The notes beneath the pieces were generated by a model, which saw nothing but the letters and a program-made list of their open reading frames with translations, searched no databases and was not told the DNA's origin. Below are positions 1 through 9,665 of a stretch of 64,000 bases of DNA, in pieces (position 1 is the first letter of the stretch; every line of letters starts with the position of its first letter). A program made the position numbers and the translations under genes. Source of the stretch: Fischerella sp. CENA71 (GTDB taxonomy: Bacteria; Cyanobacteriota; Cyanobacteriia; Cyanobacteriales; Nostocaceae); assembly GCA_024239075.1 (NCBI GenBank), contig JANBVI010000020.1, positions 62,001 to 126,000 on the forward strand, read 5' to 3'.

Positions 1-531
1 AATTGTTTTTCCTTGCAAATTGGCAGCCAAGGCACTAATTTGTTTCACTGCTCCAAAATCAATTAAGACTAGCTTATTGTCACTAGTACGTCTCATTAAA
101 TTTGCAGGTTTAATATCTCGATGAATAACATTTTGTTGATGGACATACTTGAGTATATTTAATACATCTTCTAAAAAGCCGATTACCTTTTCTTCACTCC
201 ATTTGCTATCTGTTTTTAGTTCTAAACTAATAACATTACCTTCTATATATTCCTGAACTAAATAAAAATCTTCATTTTCCTGAAAATGAGCCAAAAGCCT
301 GGGTATTTGATCGTGGTTGCCTAATTGGTAAAGAACTTGTGCTTCCTGCTCAAATAAACGTTTAGCCGTTTGTAAAAGAAACGGATCGGTAGATTTGGGT
401 TTGAGCCGCTTGACAACACAATAAGGATTACCTGGTAAATCCTTATCTTTAGCCAGATAAGTCTCAGCAAACCATCCTTTTCCTAATTGTTTGATGATTT
501 CGTAGCGCCCTCGGAGGGTTGTTCCTAACAT
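1..531 (-). CDS. Serine/threonine protein kinase, partial (C-terminus beyond window edge)
   Basis: Translation on the minus strand from ATG at 531 gives 177 residues that run off the left edge of the window. It is a Hanks-type kinase: it opens MLGTTLRGRYEIIKQLGKG (glycine-rich loop), has the VVKRLKP lysine segment, the catalytic loop HRDIKPANL and the metal-binding DFG (LIDFGAVKQ). The activation segment and C-lobe lie outside. It is clearly related to the kinase at 36549-37853: both share the block NHDQIPRLLA and a VQE hinge. Phosphorylation of Ser/Thr is the family activity; the substrate is unknown. Any C-terminal sensory or membrane domain cannot be seen here. Confidence 0.9.
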   Translation of the reverse strand, partial: MLGTTLRGRYEIIKQLGKGWFAETYLAKDKDLPGNPYCVVKRLKPKSTDPFLLQTAKRLFEQEAQVLYQLGNHDQIPRLLAHFQENEDFYLVQEYIEGNVISLELKTDSKWSEEKVIGFLEDVLNILKYVHQQNVIHRDIKPANLMRRTSDNKLVLIDFGAVKQISALAANLQGKTI

Positions 532-1252
532 TCAATTTGATCCAAGGTTATACATTTTCTGGTTTGACAAGAGAAAATTGGGAGCGAAGAAAAGTCATTT
601 TTATGTTTATTTTGGGACTCTCCTGTAAATGACTAGCTTGCCAAAGAGTAGGTTCAGCTTTTACACATGATTATTTGCTAGTTTTGGTAGACAGCGGAGA
701 TGGTAATTTTCTCAACTAGGCAATATTCAAGTTAAATATGCGATCGCTGCTTAATTCTGATATATTACCTAATTTAGCAGAATTTATATAAGTCAAAAAA
801 ATTAGGTGTCATAGTTAACTCAATCTAACACTTATACCAATTCTATGTGAGGCTGTATAGAACTGTAAGACCAGAAGCGGAGAAACTGGAATGTCCTGTC
901 TTGATAGGTTCGGCAGCTATAGAGAAATTGTAGAGCGGCTAAAGCAGGAATTTCATCTAGAAGTCAAATATAAGACAATTAATTTTTCGAGAAAATGTTC
1001 TTGTTTATACATTAATTTTACTAAAGCCATCTTGTATAGAAAGATATCAACGATGTATAGTCATCCATAATCATCTTTCAAACAACATCCTAAATATATC
1101 AAGTTCAAATAATTAGCTGTTACTAACAGGACAGCTATAGCTAGTTAATGGAGATTGAACAACTTCTTAACATTAACTCAGTAGCTCTTGCCTTTTCAAG
1201 AAAGTAAGAGTCAATTTTTGATGACTGTTTTGTAGTGTGAGGATTTAAGACA
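532..1252. other. Intergenic region, 721 bp, between divergent kinase and porin genes
   Basis: No open frame resembling a gene was found. The region is AT-rich and must hold both divergent promoters. A short inverted pair, TTCTAT and ATAGAA, lies at about 841-862 beside a TATACCAATT motif of the type that ends cyanobacterial MITEs, but no matching partner end was found nearby. Nothing else could be supported. Confidence 0.5.
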
Positions 1253-3382
1253 GTGATAGGGAAAAAATATTTACTCGTAAATGGTGCTTCAGCAATTTTG
1301 TTGTTTCTATCAATAACTGCGGCAGAAGCTGTTGAGCAACCAATCCTAAAAAAAGAAATACTACAACTTCCTACTACAAATGTAGCTCAGTTGAGTGAAA
1401 AAGAATTAGTACCATCAAAGAAAAAACCAAAAGAAAATTCCCTTGAATGGCAGGAACAAAATACTACTCTGCAATCAGATTTAAATTTGGATGCAGAACA
1501 ATCAAAAAATCAGGTAAGTGATATTTCCCAGCAAAAAGATGACGAAAATACCTCAAGAAATAGCATTGAGCAAGTGACATCCGTGTCTCAATTATCGGAT
1601 GTGCGACCTACTGATTGGGCTTTTCAAGCATTGCAATCTCTCGTAGAACGGTATGGCGTAATTGCTGGTTATCCAGATGGCACCTTCCGAGGGAATCGTC
1701 CGATGACACGCTACGAATTTGCTGCGGGATTAAATGCAGCCTTGGACAAGATTAATGAACTTGCTGCTGCTGGTACAGAAGATAAAGTTCGTAAAGAGGA
1801 TTTAGTCACACTGCAAAAACTACAAGAAGAGTTTGCTGCTGAATTAACTGCTTTACGAGGTCGTGTTGATAATCTAGAAGCTCGTACAGCAGAAATAGCA
1901 GCTAATCAATTCTCGACAACTACAGTACTCGGAGGAGAAGTAATTTTTGCAGTGGCGAGCGCCTTTGGAGGTAACCCACCAGGGGGATGTAGATTTTTAG
2001 GTGACAATACTCCCCCCTTTAGCGATCGCGATTCAAATCGTGAAGTTGACTGTAGAAATCGAAAAGATCCAGGCAAAAATACAGTTTTGGCTCATTTGAC
2101 TCGCTTGGGATTGGAAACCTCGTTTTCTGGAAAAGATCGCTTGCGAACTTATCTAGTAACAGGCAATTTTGATAACGGTGGTTTTACAAATGCTGAGTCA
2201 TTGAATACCTATATGTCTCGGCTATCTTACCAGGCAGGCTTAGAAAATAAAGTCATACTGGATTTACTGGAATATCGGTTTCCTGCCTTTAATGATCGCG
2301 TTGTCTTTAGTGTTATTCCCTTTGGTTTCAGCCTCAGCAATGTTTTGAGCGCCAACTCTCCTTACTTTGATACAGGAAGAGGTGCAATCTCAAGCTTTGG
2401 AGAAGCAAGCCCCATTTTTAAAATAGGCGGAGTTTTGGATGCTGGTGCAGGCTTTGATTGGTTAATTTCTGATGCAATACGCCTGCAAGTAGCTTATGGT
2501 ACAGGAGGTAGCGGTAACTCAGAGGAAGGATTCTTTGGCGCGGACAGAAGTGTCATCGGCGCACAATTAGTAGTAGCACCCTTTGACAATCTGATTACAG
2601 GAATAACTTATGTAAATGCATATACCAGTAATGGTGTATTGGGTACATTTACAGGTAGTGTGAATGCCGAAACCTCTGGTTTGTGGTCCGGTTCATCCGT
2701 TCCTGCACCCGCAGACAGAGCAAATGGTTCTGGCTTTGATGGCTGCTGTAGATATTTTATCGGGGATCGAGCTGCCAACACTAATGCTGTTGGGGCTACA
2801 TTGCAATGGCGCGTTACCGATAAATTGACCTTTGGAGCTTGGGGAGGATATATGTTTACCCAATTCCGAGATCGACTTCCTGATTTCTCTTCTTCTGGAT
2901 CTGTCGATGGTGATAATATTCCTGATGGAATTGGAACTTCAGCGGGCAAGAAACCTTTTGCCAACGCTGCCACTTTCCTATTTTCTTTGGGTGTTTCTGA
3001 TCCGTTTGGTAGAGAAGGAGATTTATTTGGCTTTCTATTTGGTATGCCGCCCAAATTAGTTGATGCTGGACCTGAAACACAAGGCACACCTGTACCTTTT
3101 TATGAATCCTCAAGAAGAGGTGAACCTGATGTTCCAGTAACTGATAATAATAAAGAACTAGACACTACGGGAATTGCAGTAAACCAAACTGGAGACTCCT
3201 TGCCAAGGAGAATTGGAAAGAAAGATGAAGCGACTTCTCTGCACTTTGAAGTTTTCTACCGCTTTAGGGTAAGTGATAATGTGTGGATTACACCTGGCTT
3301 TTTCGTTGTCACAAATCCAGGGCATATTGCTGATAACGATACGATTTTCGTTGGTACTCTCCGCACTACCTTCCGCTTTTAG
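1253..3382 (+). CDS. SLH-domain outer-membrane porin (iron-uptake porin type)
   Basis: A 709-residue precursor. Residues 1-26 look like a signal peptide ending near AEA-VEQ. A low-complexity linker follows, then an SLH domain at about 112-165 (LSDVRPTDWAFQAL, GYPDGTFRGNRPMTRYEFA), a coiled coil at about 175-215, and a long beta-barrel domain ending in phenylalanine (TTFRF), as outer-membrane proteins do. This layout is that of cyanobacterial SLH/OprB porins, which anchor to peptidoglycan through SLH and pass small solutes, including inorganic iron, through the barrel. The start is GTG; an in-frame TGA lies seven codons or fewer upstream, and GTGAGG at about 1236 is a plausible ribosome site. 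The substrate is inferred from the family, not shown. Confidence 0.9.
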   Translation: MIGKKYLLVNGASAILLFLSITAAEAVEQPILKKEILQLPTTNVAQLSEKELVPSKKKPKENSLEWQEQNTTLQSDLNLDAEQSKNQVSDISQQKDDENTSRNSIEQVTSVSQLSDVRPTDWAFQALQSLVERYGVIAGYPDGTFRGNRPMTRYEFAAGLNAALDKINELAAAGTEDKVRKEDLVTLQKLQEEFAAELTALRGRVDNLEARTAEIAANQFSTTTVLGGEVIFAVASAFGGNPPGGCRFLGDNTPPFSDRDSNREVDCRNRKDPGKNTVLAHLTRLGLETSFSGKDRLRTYLVTGNFDNGGFTNAESLNTYMSRLSYQAGLENKVILDLLEYRFPAFNDRVVFSVIPFGFSLSNVLSANSPYFDTGRGAISSFGEASPIFKIGGVLDAGAGFDWLISDAIRLQVAYGTGGSGNSEEGFFGADRSVIGAQLVVAPFDNLITGITYVNAYTSNGVLGTFTGSVNAETSGLWSGSSVPAPADRANGSGFDGCCRYFIGDRAANTNAVGATLQWRVTDKLTFGAWGGYMFTQFRDRLPDFSSSGSVDGDNIPDGIGTSAGKKPFANAATFLFSLGVSDPFGREGDLFGFLFGMPPKLVDAGPETQGTPVPFYESSRRGEPDVPVTDNNKELDTTGIAVNQTGDSLPRRIGKKDEATSLHFEVFYRFRVSDNVWITPGFFVVTNPGHIADNDTIFVGTLRTTFRF

Positions 3383-3391
3383 AGGGTGTTT

Positions 3392-3432
3392 TTGACATTC
3401 CCACGCGCTTATAGCCGTGGGGTTCTTGCTTC
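3392..3432 (+). repeat. Hairpin element resembling an IS200/IS605 end
   Basis: The sequence reads TTGACATTC, a 6-bp stem (3400-3405 with 3416-3421) and GTTCTTGCTTC. A second copy with the same conserved flanks but a different stem lies inverted at 7988-8032. The conserved flanks around a variable hairpin resemble the ends of cyanobacterial IS200/IS605 (TnpB) elements. No transposase is next to it, so it is a remnant or a solitary end. It may also act as a terminator between the two convergent genes. Confidence 0.5.
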
Positions 3433-3443
3433 ATCCAGCCAAC

Positions 3444-5072
3444 TTATTTTTTGAGATTCTTATATATCAAAATTTGAGTAGGGTCTAGTTGAACACCACT
3501 CATCCCAGTTTGAGCGAAGACATAATCTTTACTTTGCCATAAAGGAATGTAAGGTATATCTCGCGCCAATATATTTTGAATTTCTGCAAATATTTGCTTA
3601 CGTGCTTCAGGGTTTTGTTCTTGTCGTTGTTTGTCAATCAGTTGATTCATCTGAGGATTATAGTAAAAAGAACCCTGAGATTGACTTCCCCCATTTTCAC
3701 ATCCCTTTGCTAGTGAACCTTTGTCACAAGATAAAAATGGTTGAATATAATTATCTGCGTCCAAAAAATCAGGATACCAATCTAGTAAAAATGTTGGATA
3801 TAAACCTTTAGCAATATTTTTAAAAGCGGTAGTAGACTCTACAGTATTTATTTCAAATTGCAGTAGACCATCCATTGTTTTTTTAGCAAGAGCTTTGATT
3901 ACTATTGCTGCTAAACTCCGAGTTGGAGAACCAGAAGGATACCAAAGTTCGACTTTGGCTGGATTATCTTTGGAAAAGCCTGCTTTGATCAGGAATTCTT
4001 TAGCTTTTTGGATATTTCCATCACCATATTGCTCTAGGAAAACAGGCTGATAATCATTGAATCCTTTTGGGATCAAACTATAAAGTGCTTCTGCTTGGTC
4101 GTACAATACTCGTTTATACATTAATGGACGATTCACCATTGCTGCGATCGCACTTCTAACTGCTGGGTTATCCACTGGCTTTTGATTACGGTTGATAGCC
4201 AAATAACTGACTACATTACCTTGATTAGGAATCGCTTGCCAAACCCCTTTTTTTGCACTCGCTTCCAAGCTACGAACTTGGTCTGGGTCCATACTTAAGC
4301 CAGCTACATCCACAGCTTTTTTACGGAAGGCGTTATATAAATTCACACCACTGCTAAAAATTTGGACATTAATACCTTGATTTAAGGGTTTTTCGCCCCA
4401 ATATTTGTCAAATACATCAAACTGTAATGAATCAGGCCCAAATTTTGTCAACTTATAAGGGCCAGTACCAACAAAAATATTCGGGTTAAATTTTCCTTCA
4501 CCAATTTCATAAGCTTTTGGCGATACCGGACAAACACCAGCAAACGCCAGCAAAGACGGAAATGCTGCAAATGGCTTTTTCAGCTTGATTGTTAATTCAT
4601 ATTCGCTTGTAGCTTTGGCTGACTCTACGACATCTCCTAGCAAAAAAGCAGGTTTACCCTTATTTTCAATAAAACGGCGTATGGTGAAAGCCATTGCTTC
4701 CGCATTAAAAGGAGTTCCATCGTGAAATACTACTCCTTGACGTAGAGGGATAGTATAAGTCAAACCATCTGGACTCACTTTCGGGAAAGCGGTAGCTAGC
4801 TGTGGTTTAATTTCCGTGTTTCCTGGTTCATAGGTGTAGAGGCGATCGCTTATGTTGTATACCAATGATAGTGAAGCCAATTCATAAGCATCAGATGGAT
4901 CGAGAGTACGTGGTTTTAGTGTTGTACCAACAGTAATGCGACCATTACCAGATACTAATGTGTTTGTTTGGGAACTATTACCACAACCTACAACTAACAA
5001 TAAACACAGACAAACAACCAGCACTTGTGTTATCTGCACCCATCGTCTAGGAAACAAAAAAGACCAGTTCAT
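3444..5072 (-). CDS. ABC transporter substrate-binding lipoprotein, family 5 (peptide/nickel type)
   Basis: A 542-residue protein. The N-terminus is a lipoprotein signal: a basic start, a hydrophobic stretch and the lipobox VVGC, so the mature protein should be attached to the membrane at Cys30. The rest follows the family 5 extracellular binding protein pattern: the entry TVGTTLKPRTLDPSDAYE, the block PLRQGVVFHDGTPFNAEAMA, and the late segment NPEARKQIFAEIQNILARDIPYIPLW. Such proteins bind oligopeptides, nickel or other solutes in the periplasm and feed an ABC importer. No permease or ATPase gene is adjacent, so the partner must be elsewhere. The ligand cannot be deduced. It is convergent with the porin gene. 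Confidence 0.9.
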   Translation of the reverse strand: MNWSFLFPRRWVQITQVLVVCLCLLLVVGCGNSSQTNTLVSGNGRITVGTTLKPRTLDPSDAYELASLSLVYNISDRLYTYEPGNTEIKPQLATAFPKVSPDGLTYTIPLRQGVVFHDGTPFNAEAMAFTIRRFIENKGKPAFLLGDVVESAKATSEYELTIKLKKPFAAFPSLLAFAGVCPVSPKAYEIGEGKFNPNIFVGTGPYKLTKFGPDSLQFDVFDKYWGEKPLNQGINVQIFSSGVNLYNAFRKKAVDVAGLSMDPDQVRSLEASAKKGVWQAIPNQGNVVSYLAINRNQKPVDNPAVRSAIAAMVNRPLMYKRVLYDQAEALYSLIPKGFNDYQPVFLEQYGDGNIQKAKEFLIKAGFSKDNPAKVELWYPSGSPTRSLAAIVIKALAKKTMDGLLQFEINTVESTTAFKNIAKGLYPTFLLDWYPDFLDADNYIQPFLSCDKGSLAKGCENGGSQSQGSFYYNPQMNQLIDKQRQEQNPEARKQIFAEIQNILARDIPYIPLWQSKDYVFAQTGMSGVQLDPTQILIYKNLKK

Positions 5073-5645
5073 GGCATGGAATTTTGAAATAAGTGGTTTG
5101 TTATTTTACTACATAATGTCCAAAACAGTTTTATTAATAATCGATACTTTGATTTTGAAATCAAAGAGAAAAATTACTCAGTATCTTAAAATTTTTGTCT
5201 GTTTATAAAGTTATGTTTTGAATCCAGTTAATTTTTTTAAATTTATCAAATATACATAAAATTTAATGTTATCCCACAAGTAAAAATGTTTAGTTTAATT
5301 AAAGTTACAAAATAACAGAAGCTGGCCGTAAATTCGGATTTGATAGAAGAAGAGGTTTGTTAGGTTTTAGTAAACAGCTTGATCGTGCATTTTCCAGGTG
5401 TAAAACATTGAGGAGGAAGCAACATACTAAGGAGTACAGAGGAATGGGGACGGAGAACTAACTTTTTTCGATGCTTTATACTTAATGCTTCTCTATTCAT
5501 AAATATTCTGTCTCTCTTTGTAGTCCCACTCTGTTTGTGATCCCATAGCTATAATGTACAAATCTCATTTGATACACAGATAAATGAGGTTTTCACGGTA
5601 CTGCTAGCAATTAATTCTAGAGAATCTAACAGCGAGACTAAAAGT
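5073..5645. other. Intergenic region, 573 bp
   Basis: This AT-rich stretch lies between the divergent solute-binding protein gene and the small gene at 5646. No coding frame, RNA gene or strong hairpin was recognised. It must contain promoters for both neighbours. Confidence 0.4.
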
Positions 5646-5981
5646 GTGAAGTACTTCTTTTTATCTGAAGGATGGACAGTTGGCAGAGTTTGGGCATCTG
5701 AAGGACTTTGGCAAATAACTGCATGGCGACGCCAACCAGATATTCAACGTATGAATATTTGTTTATTAGAACAAGGCGAAGTAATGTGGCTGTACCGAGT
5801 CGAAGATGCCATTATCACCGTAGAAGTGAAGCCAGCTATATCACCACAAACAAGTAGATCTACTCAAGCGATCGGTCAAGTCATACTGAGGCGGTTAATG
5901 AGTGCTGAACAAGTCATAGAGCGCTTGGAGACTGCCTCAGCTAGGTGTCAGCTACAAAATATAGAATCTATCGTGCAGTAG
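5646..5981 (+). CDS. Conserved-type hypothetical protein upstream of psbB
   Basis: A 111-residue soluble protein starting at GTG. It has no signal peptide or membrane segment. It opens MKYFFLSEGWTVGRVWASEG, is tryptophan-rich in the first 50 residues, and ends in a helical region with LRRLMSAEQVIERLE. I recognise no catalytic motif. The codon use fits the neighbouring genes and the frame is free of stops, which supports a real gene. It precedes psbB on the same strand but 359 bp away, so co-transcription is doubtful. The function is unknown. Confidence 0.7.
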   Translation: MKYFFLSEGWTVGRVWASEGLWQITAWRRQPDIQRMNICLLEQGEVMWLYRVEDAIITVEVKPAISPQTSRSTQAIGQVILRRLMSAEQVIERLETASARCQLQNIESIVQ

Positions 5982-6340
5982 AGATTAAGAATTAAAAATC
6001 AGGGGTTGATTGGTTGGTAGTTGGTCGTTGATTTTTTGTAACAAAAACGAAACAAAAGACAACAGCCTACTACTAACCACTATCTACCGATTAGTAACTA
6101 AGCTTAAGTGCCTTAATACCCTTGCAAACAGCTCCATCAATAGTTACACTTTTTTAAACATTCTCATTTTTACTTAGCGATCGCGACCTTGGGGTAACAC
6201 ACCCTGAAAGTGTCGTGTGTCGTTCAAGTAGCCACGCTGTCTGACTTTTAAGACCAAGCTGTGGAAAATTCAAGCTCTGGCAATAAAAAAACACAGAAAA
6301 ATTGTTTTGTAAACAAACTCATCGAGGAGGAGCGTAGTCG
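5982..6340. promoter_or_regulatory. psbB upstream region, 359 bp
   Basis: This is the leader and promoter region of psbB. It holds short direct and inverted GGTTGGTAGTT / CTACTAACC repeats at about 6010-6090 and ends in a strong GAGGAGGAG ribosome site at about 6323-6331, ten bases before the ATG. I could not assign a -10/-35 pair with confidence. Confidence 0.4.
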
Positions 6341-7870
6341 ATGGGACTACCTTGGTACCGAGTACACACAGTCGTTCTGAATGATCCAGGACGACTGATT
6401 TCTGTACACTTGATGCACACAGCGTTGGTGGCTGGCTGGGCTGGTTCAATGGCTTTATACGAACTGGCTATCTATGATCCCAGTGACCCAGTTCTCAACC
6501 CCATGTGGCGTCAAGGTATGTTCGTGCTGCCCTTCATGGCACGCTTGGGTGTTGTAGGCTCTTGGGGTGGTTGGAACGTTACTGGCGCAACCAACTACGA
6601 CCCTGGTTTTTGGTCATTTGAAGGTGTAGCCGCCGCTCATATTGTTCTATCTGGTCTGTTATTCCTAGCTGCCGTTTGGCACTGGGTTTTTTGGGACTTG
6701 GAACTATTCCAAGACCCCCGCACTGGTGAACCTGCTCTTGACTTGCCAAAAATGTTTGGCATTCACTTGTTCTTATCTGGTCTTCTCTGTTTCGGTTTTG
6801 GTGCTTTCCACCTCACCGGACTTTGGGGACCGGGAATGTGGGTGTCTGACGCCTACGGCTTAACTGGTCACATAGCACCAGTCGCACCAGAGTGGGGACC
6901 GGATGGGTTTAACCCATTCAACCCTGGTGGTGTCGTAGCTCACCACATCGCCGCAGGCGTTGTCGGCATTATTGCTGGTTTATTCCACCTGACAGTCAGA
7001 CCACCCGAAAGGCTCTACAAAGCCCTACGGATGGGTAATATTGAAACCGTACTTTCTAGCAGTATTGCTGCTGTATTTTTTGCTGCTTTTGTCGTTGCTG
7101 GTACTATGTGGTACGGTAGCGCCACCACTCCAATCGAATTGTTTGGCCCTACCCGCTATCAGTGGGATCAAAGCTACTTCAAGCAAGAAATTCAGCGTCG
7201 CGTACAGACAAGTATTGCTTCTGGCGAGACTCCTTCGGAAGCTTGGTCGCAAATTCCTGAAAAATTGGCATTCTACGATTATGTCGGCAATAGCCCCGCC
7301 AAAGGCGGTCTATTCCGTACAGGTCCTATGGTGAAAGGTGATGGTATAGCCCAATCTTGGGTTGGTCATCCTGTATTCACAGATGCCGAAGGACGGGAAT
7401 TAGAAGTACGTCGTTTGCCCAACTTCTTTGAAACCTTCCCTGTAATTCTGACCGACAAAGATGGTATTGTCCGTGCTGACATTCCTTTCCGTCGTGCAGA
7501 ATCTCAAAATAGCTTTGAGCAAAGTGGTGTGAAAGTTGCCTTCTATGGTGGTGACTTAAATGGTCAAAGCTTTACAGACCCCGCAGACGTGAAGAAGTGG
7601 GCGCGTAAAGCTCAAGGTGGTGAAGTATTTGACTTCGATAGGGAAACTTTAAACTCTGATGGTGTATTCCGCACCAGTCCTAGAGGTTGGTTTACCTTTG
7701 GACACGCCTGCTTTGCATTATTGTTCTTCTTCGGTCATATATGGCATGGTTCTCGGACAATTTACCGAGACGTGTTTGCTGGTGTTGACCCAGACTTGGA
7801 AGAACAGGTCGAGTTTGGTGTATTTGCGAAAGTGGGTGACTTGTCCACTCGTAAGAAGGAAGCTGTTTAA
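6341..7870 (+). CDS. psbB: Photosystem II CP47 chlorophyll apoprotein
   Basis: A 509-residue protein that opens [18 protein letters not shown], the signature start of CP47. CP47 is the inner antenna of photosystem II: six membrane helices bind about 16 chlorophyll a and pass excitation to the D1/D2 reaction centre, and a large lumenal loop sits between helices five and six (here about residues 260-450). Histidines that ligate chlorophyll are visible in the membrane segments ([52 protein letters not shown]). The length is normal. psbT follows on the same strand, the usual cyanobacterial order. Confidence 0.99.
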   Translation: MGLPWYRVHTVVLNDPGRLISVHLMHTALVAGWAGSMALYELAIYDPSDPVLNPMWRQGMFVLPFMARLGVVGSWGGWNVTGATNYDPGFWSFEGVAAAHIVLSGLLFLAAVWHWVFWDLELFQDPRTGEPALDLPKMFGIHLFLSGLLCFGFGAFHLTGLWGPGMWVSDAYGLTGHIAPVAPEWGPDGFNPFNPGGVVAHHIAAGVVGIIAGLFHLTVRPPERLYKALRMGNIETVLSSSIAAVFFAAFVVAGTMWYGSATTPIELFGPTRYQWDQSYFKQEIQRRVQTSIASGETPSEAWSQIPEKLAFYDYVGNSPAKGGLFRTGPMVKGDGIAQSWVGHPVFTDAEGRELEVRRLPNFFETFPVILTDKDGIVRADIPFRRAESQNSFEQSGVKVAFYGGDLNGQSFTDPADVKKWARKAQGGEVFDFDRETLNSDGVFRTSPRGWFTFGHACFALLFFFGHIWHGSRTIYRDVFAGVDPDLEEQVEFGVFAKVGDLSTRKKEAV

Positions 7871-7883
7871 AGACTAAAAGATT

Positions 7884-7909
7884 AGGGATTAGGTTATTTC
7901 CTAATCCCT
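7884..7909. terminator. Hairpin after psbB
   Basis: A perfect 10-bp stem (AGGGATTAGG with CCTAATCCCT) and a 6-base loop lie 14 bp after the psbB stop. There is no run of T after it, so it may be a processing or mRNA-stability hairpin between psbB and psbT and not a full terminator. Confidence 0.5.
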
Positions 7910-7987
7910 GAACTTGGTATAATACAGTTACTGCCGTGGGACACACGGTGGCTGCTTGCAGAGGGTAAAGTCAATTAGACTCCCAGT

Positions 7988-8032
7988 GAAGCAAGAATCT
8001 CATTCAAGCGTAATGCTTAGTGAGAATGTCAA
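7988..8032 (-). repeat. Second IS200/IS605-end-like hairpin, between psbB and psbT
   Basis: Read on the minus strand it has the same flanks as the element at 3392-3432: TTGACATTC at one end and TTCTTGCTTC at the other. The stem between them differs in sequence (CTCA..AAGC with GCTT..TGAG), which is the compensatory pattern expected of a structured end. It lies 28 bp before the psbT start and may affect psbT expression. Confidence 0.5.
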
Positions 8033-8059
8033 AATTTCAGATATGCAGGGGCTTGTGAT

Positions 8060-8164
8060 ATGGAAAGCGTGGCATATATCTTGATTTTGACTTTGGCAAT
8101 TGGAACTCTTTTCTTTGCGATCGCATTCCGCGAACCTCCTCGCATTGAGAAGAAAGAAGATTAA
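8060..8164 (+). CDS. psbT: Photosystem II reaction centre protein T
   Basis: A 34-residue protein, [18 protein letters not shown] then [16 protein letters not shown]. It is the typical PsbT: a single membrane helix (residues about 5-24) followed by the short REPPRI tail on the stromal/cytoplasmic side. PsbT sits at the dimer interface of photosystem II near D1 and CP47 and helps repair of the acceptor side. The gene follows psbB by 189 bp on the same strand, the conserved cyanobacterial and chloroplast order. It is too short to be found by usual ORF length cut-offs. Confidence 0.98.
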   Translation: MESVAYILILTLAIGTLFFAIAFREPPRIEKKED

Positions 8165-8200
8165 TTTTGTGTTGCCAAAATTTTGATATTGTTCCTTAGA

Positions 8201-8246
8201 AATAAATAGCCGCAGTTTACATATTCAGTAACTGCGGCTATTTATT
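8201..8246 (+). terminator. Strong hairpin terminator after psbT
   Basis: A 17-bp perfect stem (8201-8217 with 8230-8246; core TAGCCGCAGTT / AACTGCGGCTA) with a 12-base loop lies 36 bp after psbT. The stem ends in TATTTATT. It most likely ends the psbB-psbT transcript. Confidence 0.8.
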
Positions 8247-8310
8247 GCAAAAGTTAGGGTTAAAAGTATAAAAAGATTGACACTCCTTATAATAAAAAAG
8301 ATTGAATTTT

Positions 8311-8319
8311 TGATATAAT
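8311..8319 (+). promoter_or_regulatory. Possible extended -10 promoter for rpsA
   Basis: TGATATAAT matches an extended -10 element (TGnTATAAT), 150 bp before the rpsA ATG and downstream of the psbT terminator. No matching -35 was found at the right distance, which extended -10 promoters can lack. The leader that follows has a 6-bp hairpin, GGATGT with ACATCC, at 8377-8396. Confidence 0.35.
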
Positions 8320-8469
8320 TTACTATCTGTGAACTAATGTGCGCGAAGTCCGCTTTTGTGCGCTAGGATGATTTAGGGATGTAGGTGTAGACATCCTGTG
8401 TCACGCTTGCACATACATCGCGCTTGTGGCAAAACCATTACGGAGACGAACAACCAGGAAACAATCAGC

Positions 8470-9492
8470 ATGGTCAATCAGAAAACAACTGCTATTACCG
8501 AGATTGGGTTTACTCACGAAGAATTCGCTGCTTTACTGGACAAATACGATTATCATTTTAGCCCTGGTGATATTGTACCCGGTACGGTTTTCAGTATAGA
8601 GCCACGCGGCGCTCTGATTGACATAGGTGCTAAAACCGCGGCATACATACCGATACAAGAAATGTCTATCAACCGGGTAGACAGCCCGGAGGAAGTTTTA
8701 CAATCAAACGAAACACGAGAATTTTATATACTTAGTGATGAAAATGAAGAGGGGCAATTAACTCTTTCTATTCGTCGTATAGAGTATATGCGAGCCTGGG
8801 AGCGAGTACGCCAGTTGCAAGCAGAAGACGCTACTGTTCGTTCTGGTGTATTTGCTACTAACCGAGGTGGGGCTTTAGTAAGAATCGAAGGACTACGAGG
8901 ATTTATTCCTGGTTCTCATATCAGCACTCGCAAACCGAAAGAAGATTTAGTGGGTGAAGAATTACCACTGAAGTTTCTAGAGGTAGACGAAGAACGTAAC
9001 CGCTTGGTTCTATCTCATCGTCGAGCTTTGGTTGAGCGTAAGATGAACCGCCTCGAAGTCGGTGAGGTAGTAATTGGTACTGTGCGCGGTATTAAGCCTT
9101 ATGGTGCCTTTATTGATATTGGTGGCGTCAGCGGCCTATTGCATATTTCTGAAATCTCCCACGAACATATTGATACACCACATAGTGTATTCAATGTCAA
9201 TGATGAAGTGAAAGTGATGATCATTGACTTGGATGCAGAACGGGGCCGGATATCCTTGTCTACAAAGCAACTGGAACCCGAACCAGGTGATATGATTAAG
9301 AATCGCGATTTAGTTTACGATAAAGCAGAAGAAATGGCTGCTAAATATCGTGAACAATTATTAGCTAAACAGCAAGGTGGTGCTGTTGCGGCTGCTGAAG
9401 CAAGCGAAACTGCGGTAGCTGTAGTTGAAGAAGAAATACCATCTGCAACTGAAGAAATTGAAGAAGAAATACCAGTAGCTATTGAAGAGTAA
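8470..9492 (+). CDS. rpsA: 30S ribosomal protein S1
   Basis: A 340-residue protein with three S1 (OB-fold) RNA-binding domains: about 33-105 (PGDIVPGTVFSIEPRGALIDIG), about 120-185 (TVRSGVFATNRGGALVRIEG) and about 200-270 (GEVVIGTVRGIKPYGAFIDIG). This three-domain form, shorter than the six-domain enterobacterial S1, is standard in cyanobacteria; it binds mRNA during initiation. An acidic tail rich in EEE follows. The ATG at 8470 (MVNQKTTA) is chosen because homologues start there; a frame open 24 codons further upstream has no ribosome site. The location after psbB-psbT is common in Nostocales. Confidence 0.96.
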   Translation: MVNQKTTAITEIGFTHEEFAALLDKYDYHFSPGDIVPGTVFSIEPRGALIDIGAKTAAYIPIQEMSINRVDSPEEVLQSNETREFYILSDENEEGQLTLSIRRIEYMRAWERVRQLQAEDATVRSGVFATNRGGALVRIEGLRGFIPGSHISTRKPKEDLVGEELPLKFLEVDEERNRLVLSHRRALVERKMNRLEVGEVVIGTVRGIKPYGAFIDIGGVSGLLHISEISHEHIDTPHSVFNVNDEVKVMIIDLDAERGRISLSTKQLEPEPGDMIKNRDLVYDKAEEMAAKYREQLLAKQQGGAVAAAEASETAVAVVEEEIPSATEEIEEEIPVAIEE

Positions 9493-9550
9493 TTTATTTC
9501 TCGTTGCAGTTATTGGCAACTATTTATAAAGATAAGATTTTACGAGCAAG

Positions 9551-9577
9551 GAGGGATTAATGTTCCCTCTTTTTTTG
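9551..9577 (+). terminator. Intrinsic terminator after rpsA
   Basis: GAGGGA pairs with TCCCTC across a 7-base loop and is followed directly by a run of eight T. It lies 58 bp after the rpsA stop and is a classical rho-independent terminator. Confidence 0.85.
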
Positions 9578-9665
9578 TATTAGTCATACCAATTTGAAAA
9601 ATTAGTGGTTGCTTGTTCCGAACAAAAAATAACAAACAAGCAAAACAATAATAAGGAGGAGTCTC

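Noticed and set aside
841-990. Possible transposase remnant before the porin gene
   Set aside because: Translation in each frame gave only short pieces with stops and no recognisable family motif.
2608-3113. Long open frames antisense or out of frame within the porin gene
   Set aside because: They lie wholly inside a well-supported coding region and follow its codon bias in shadow.
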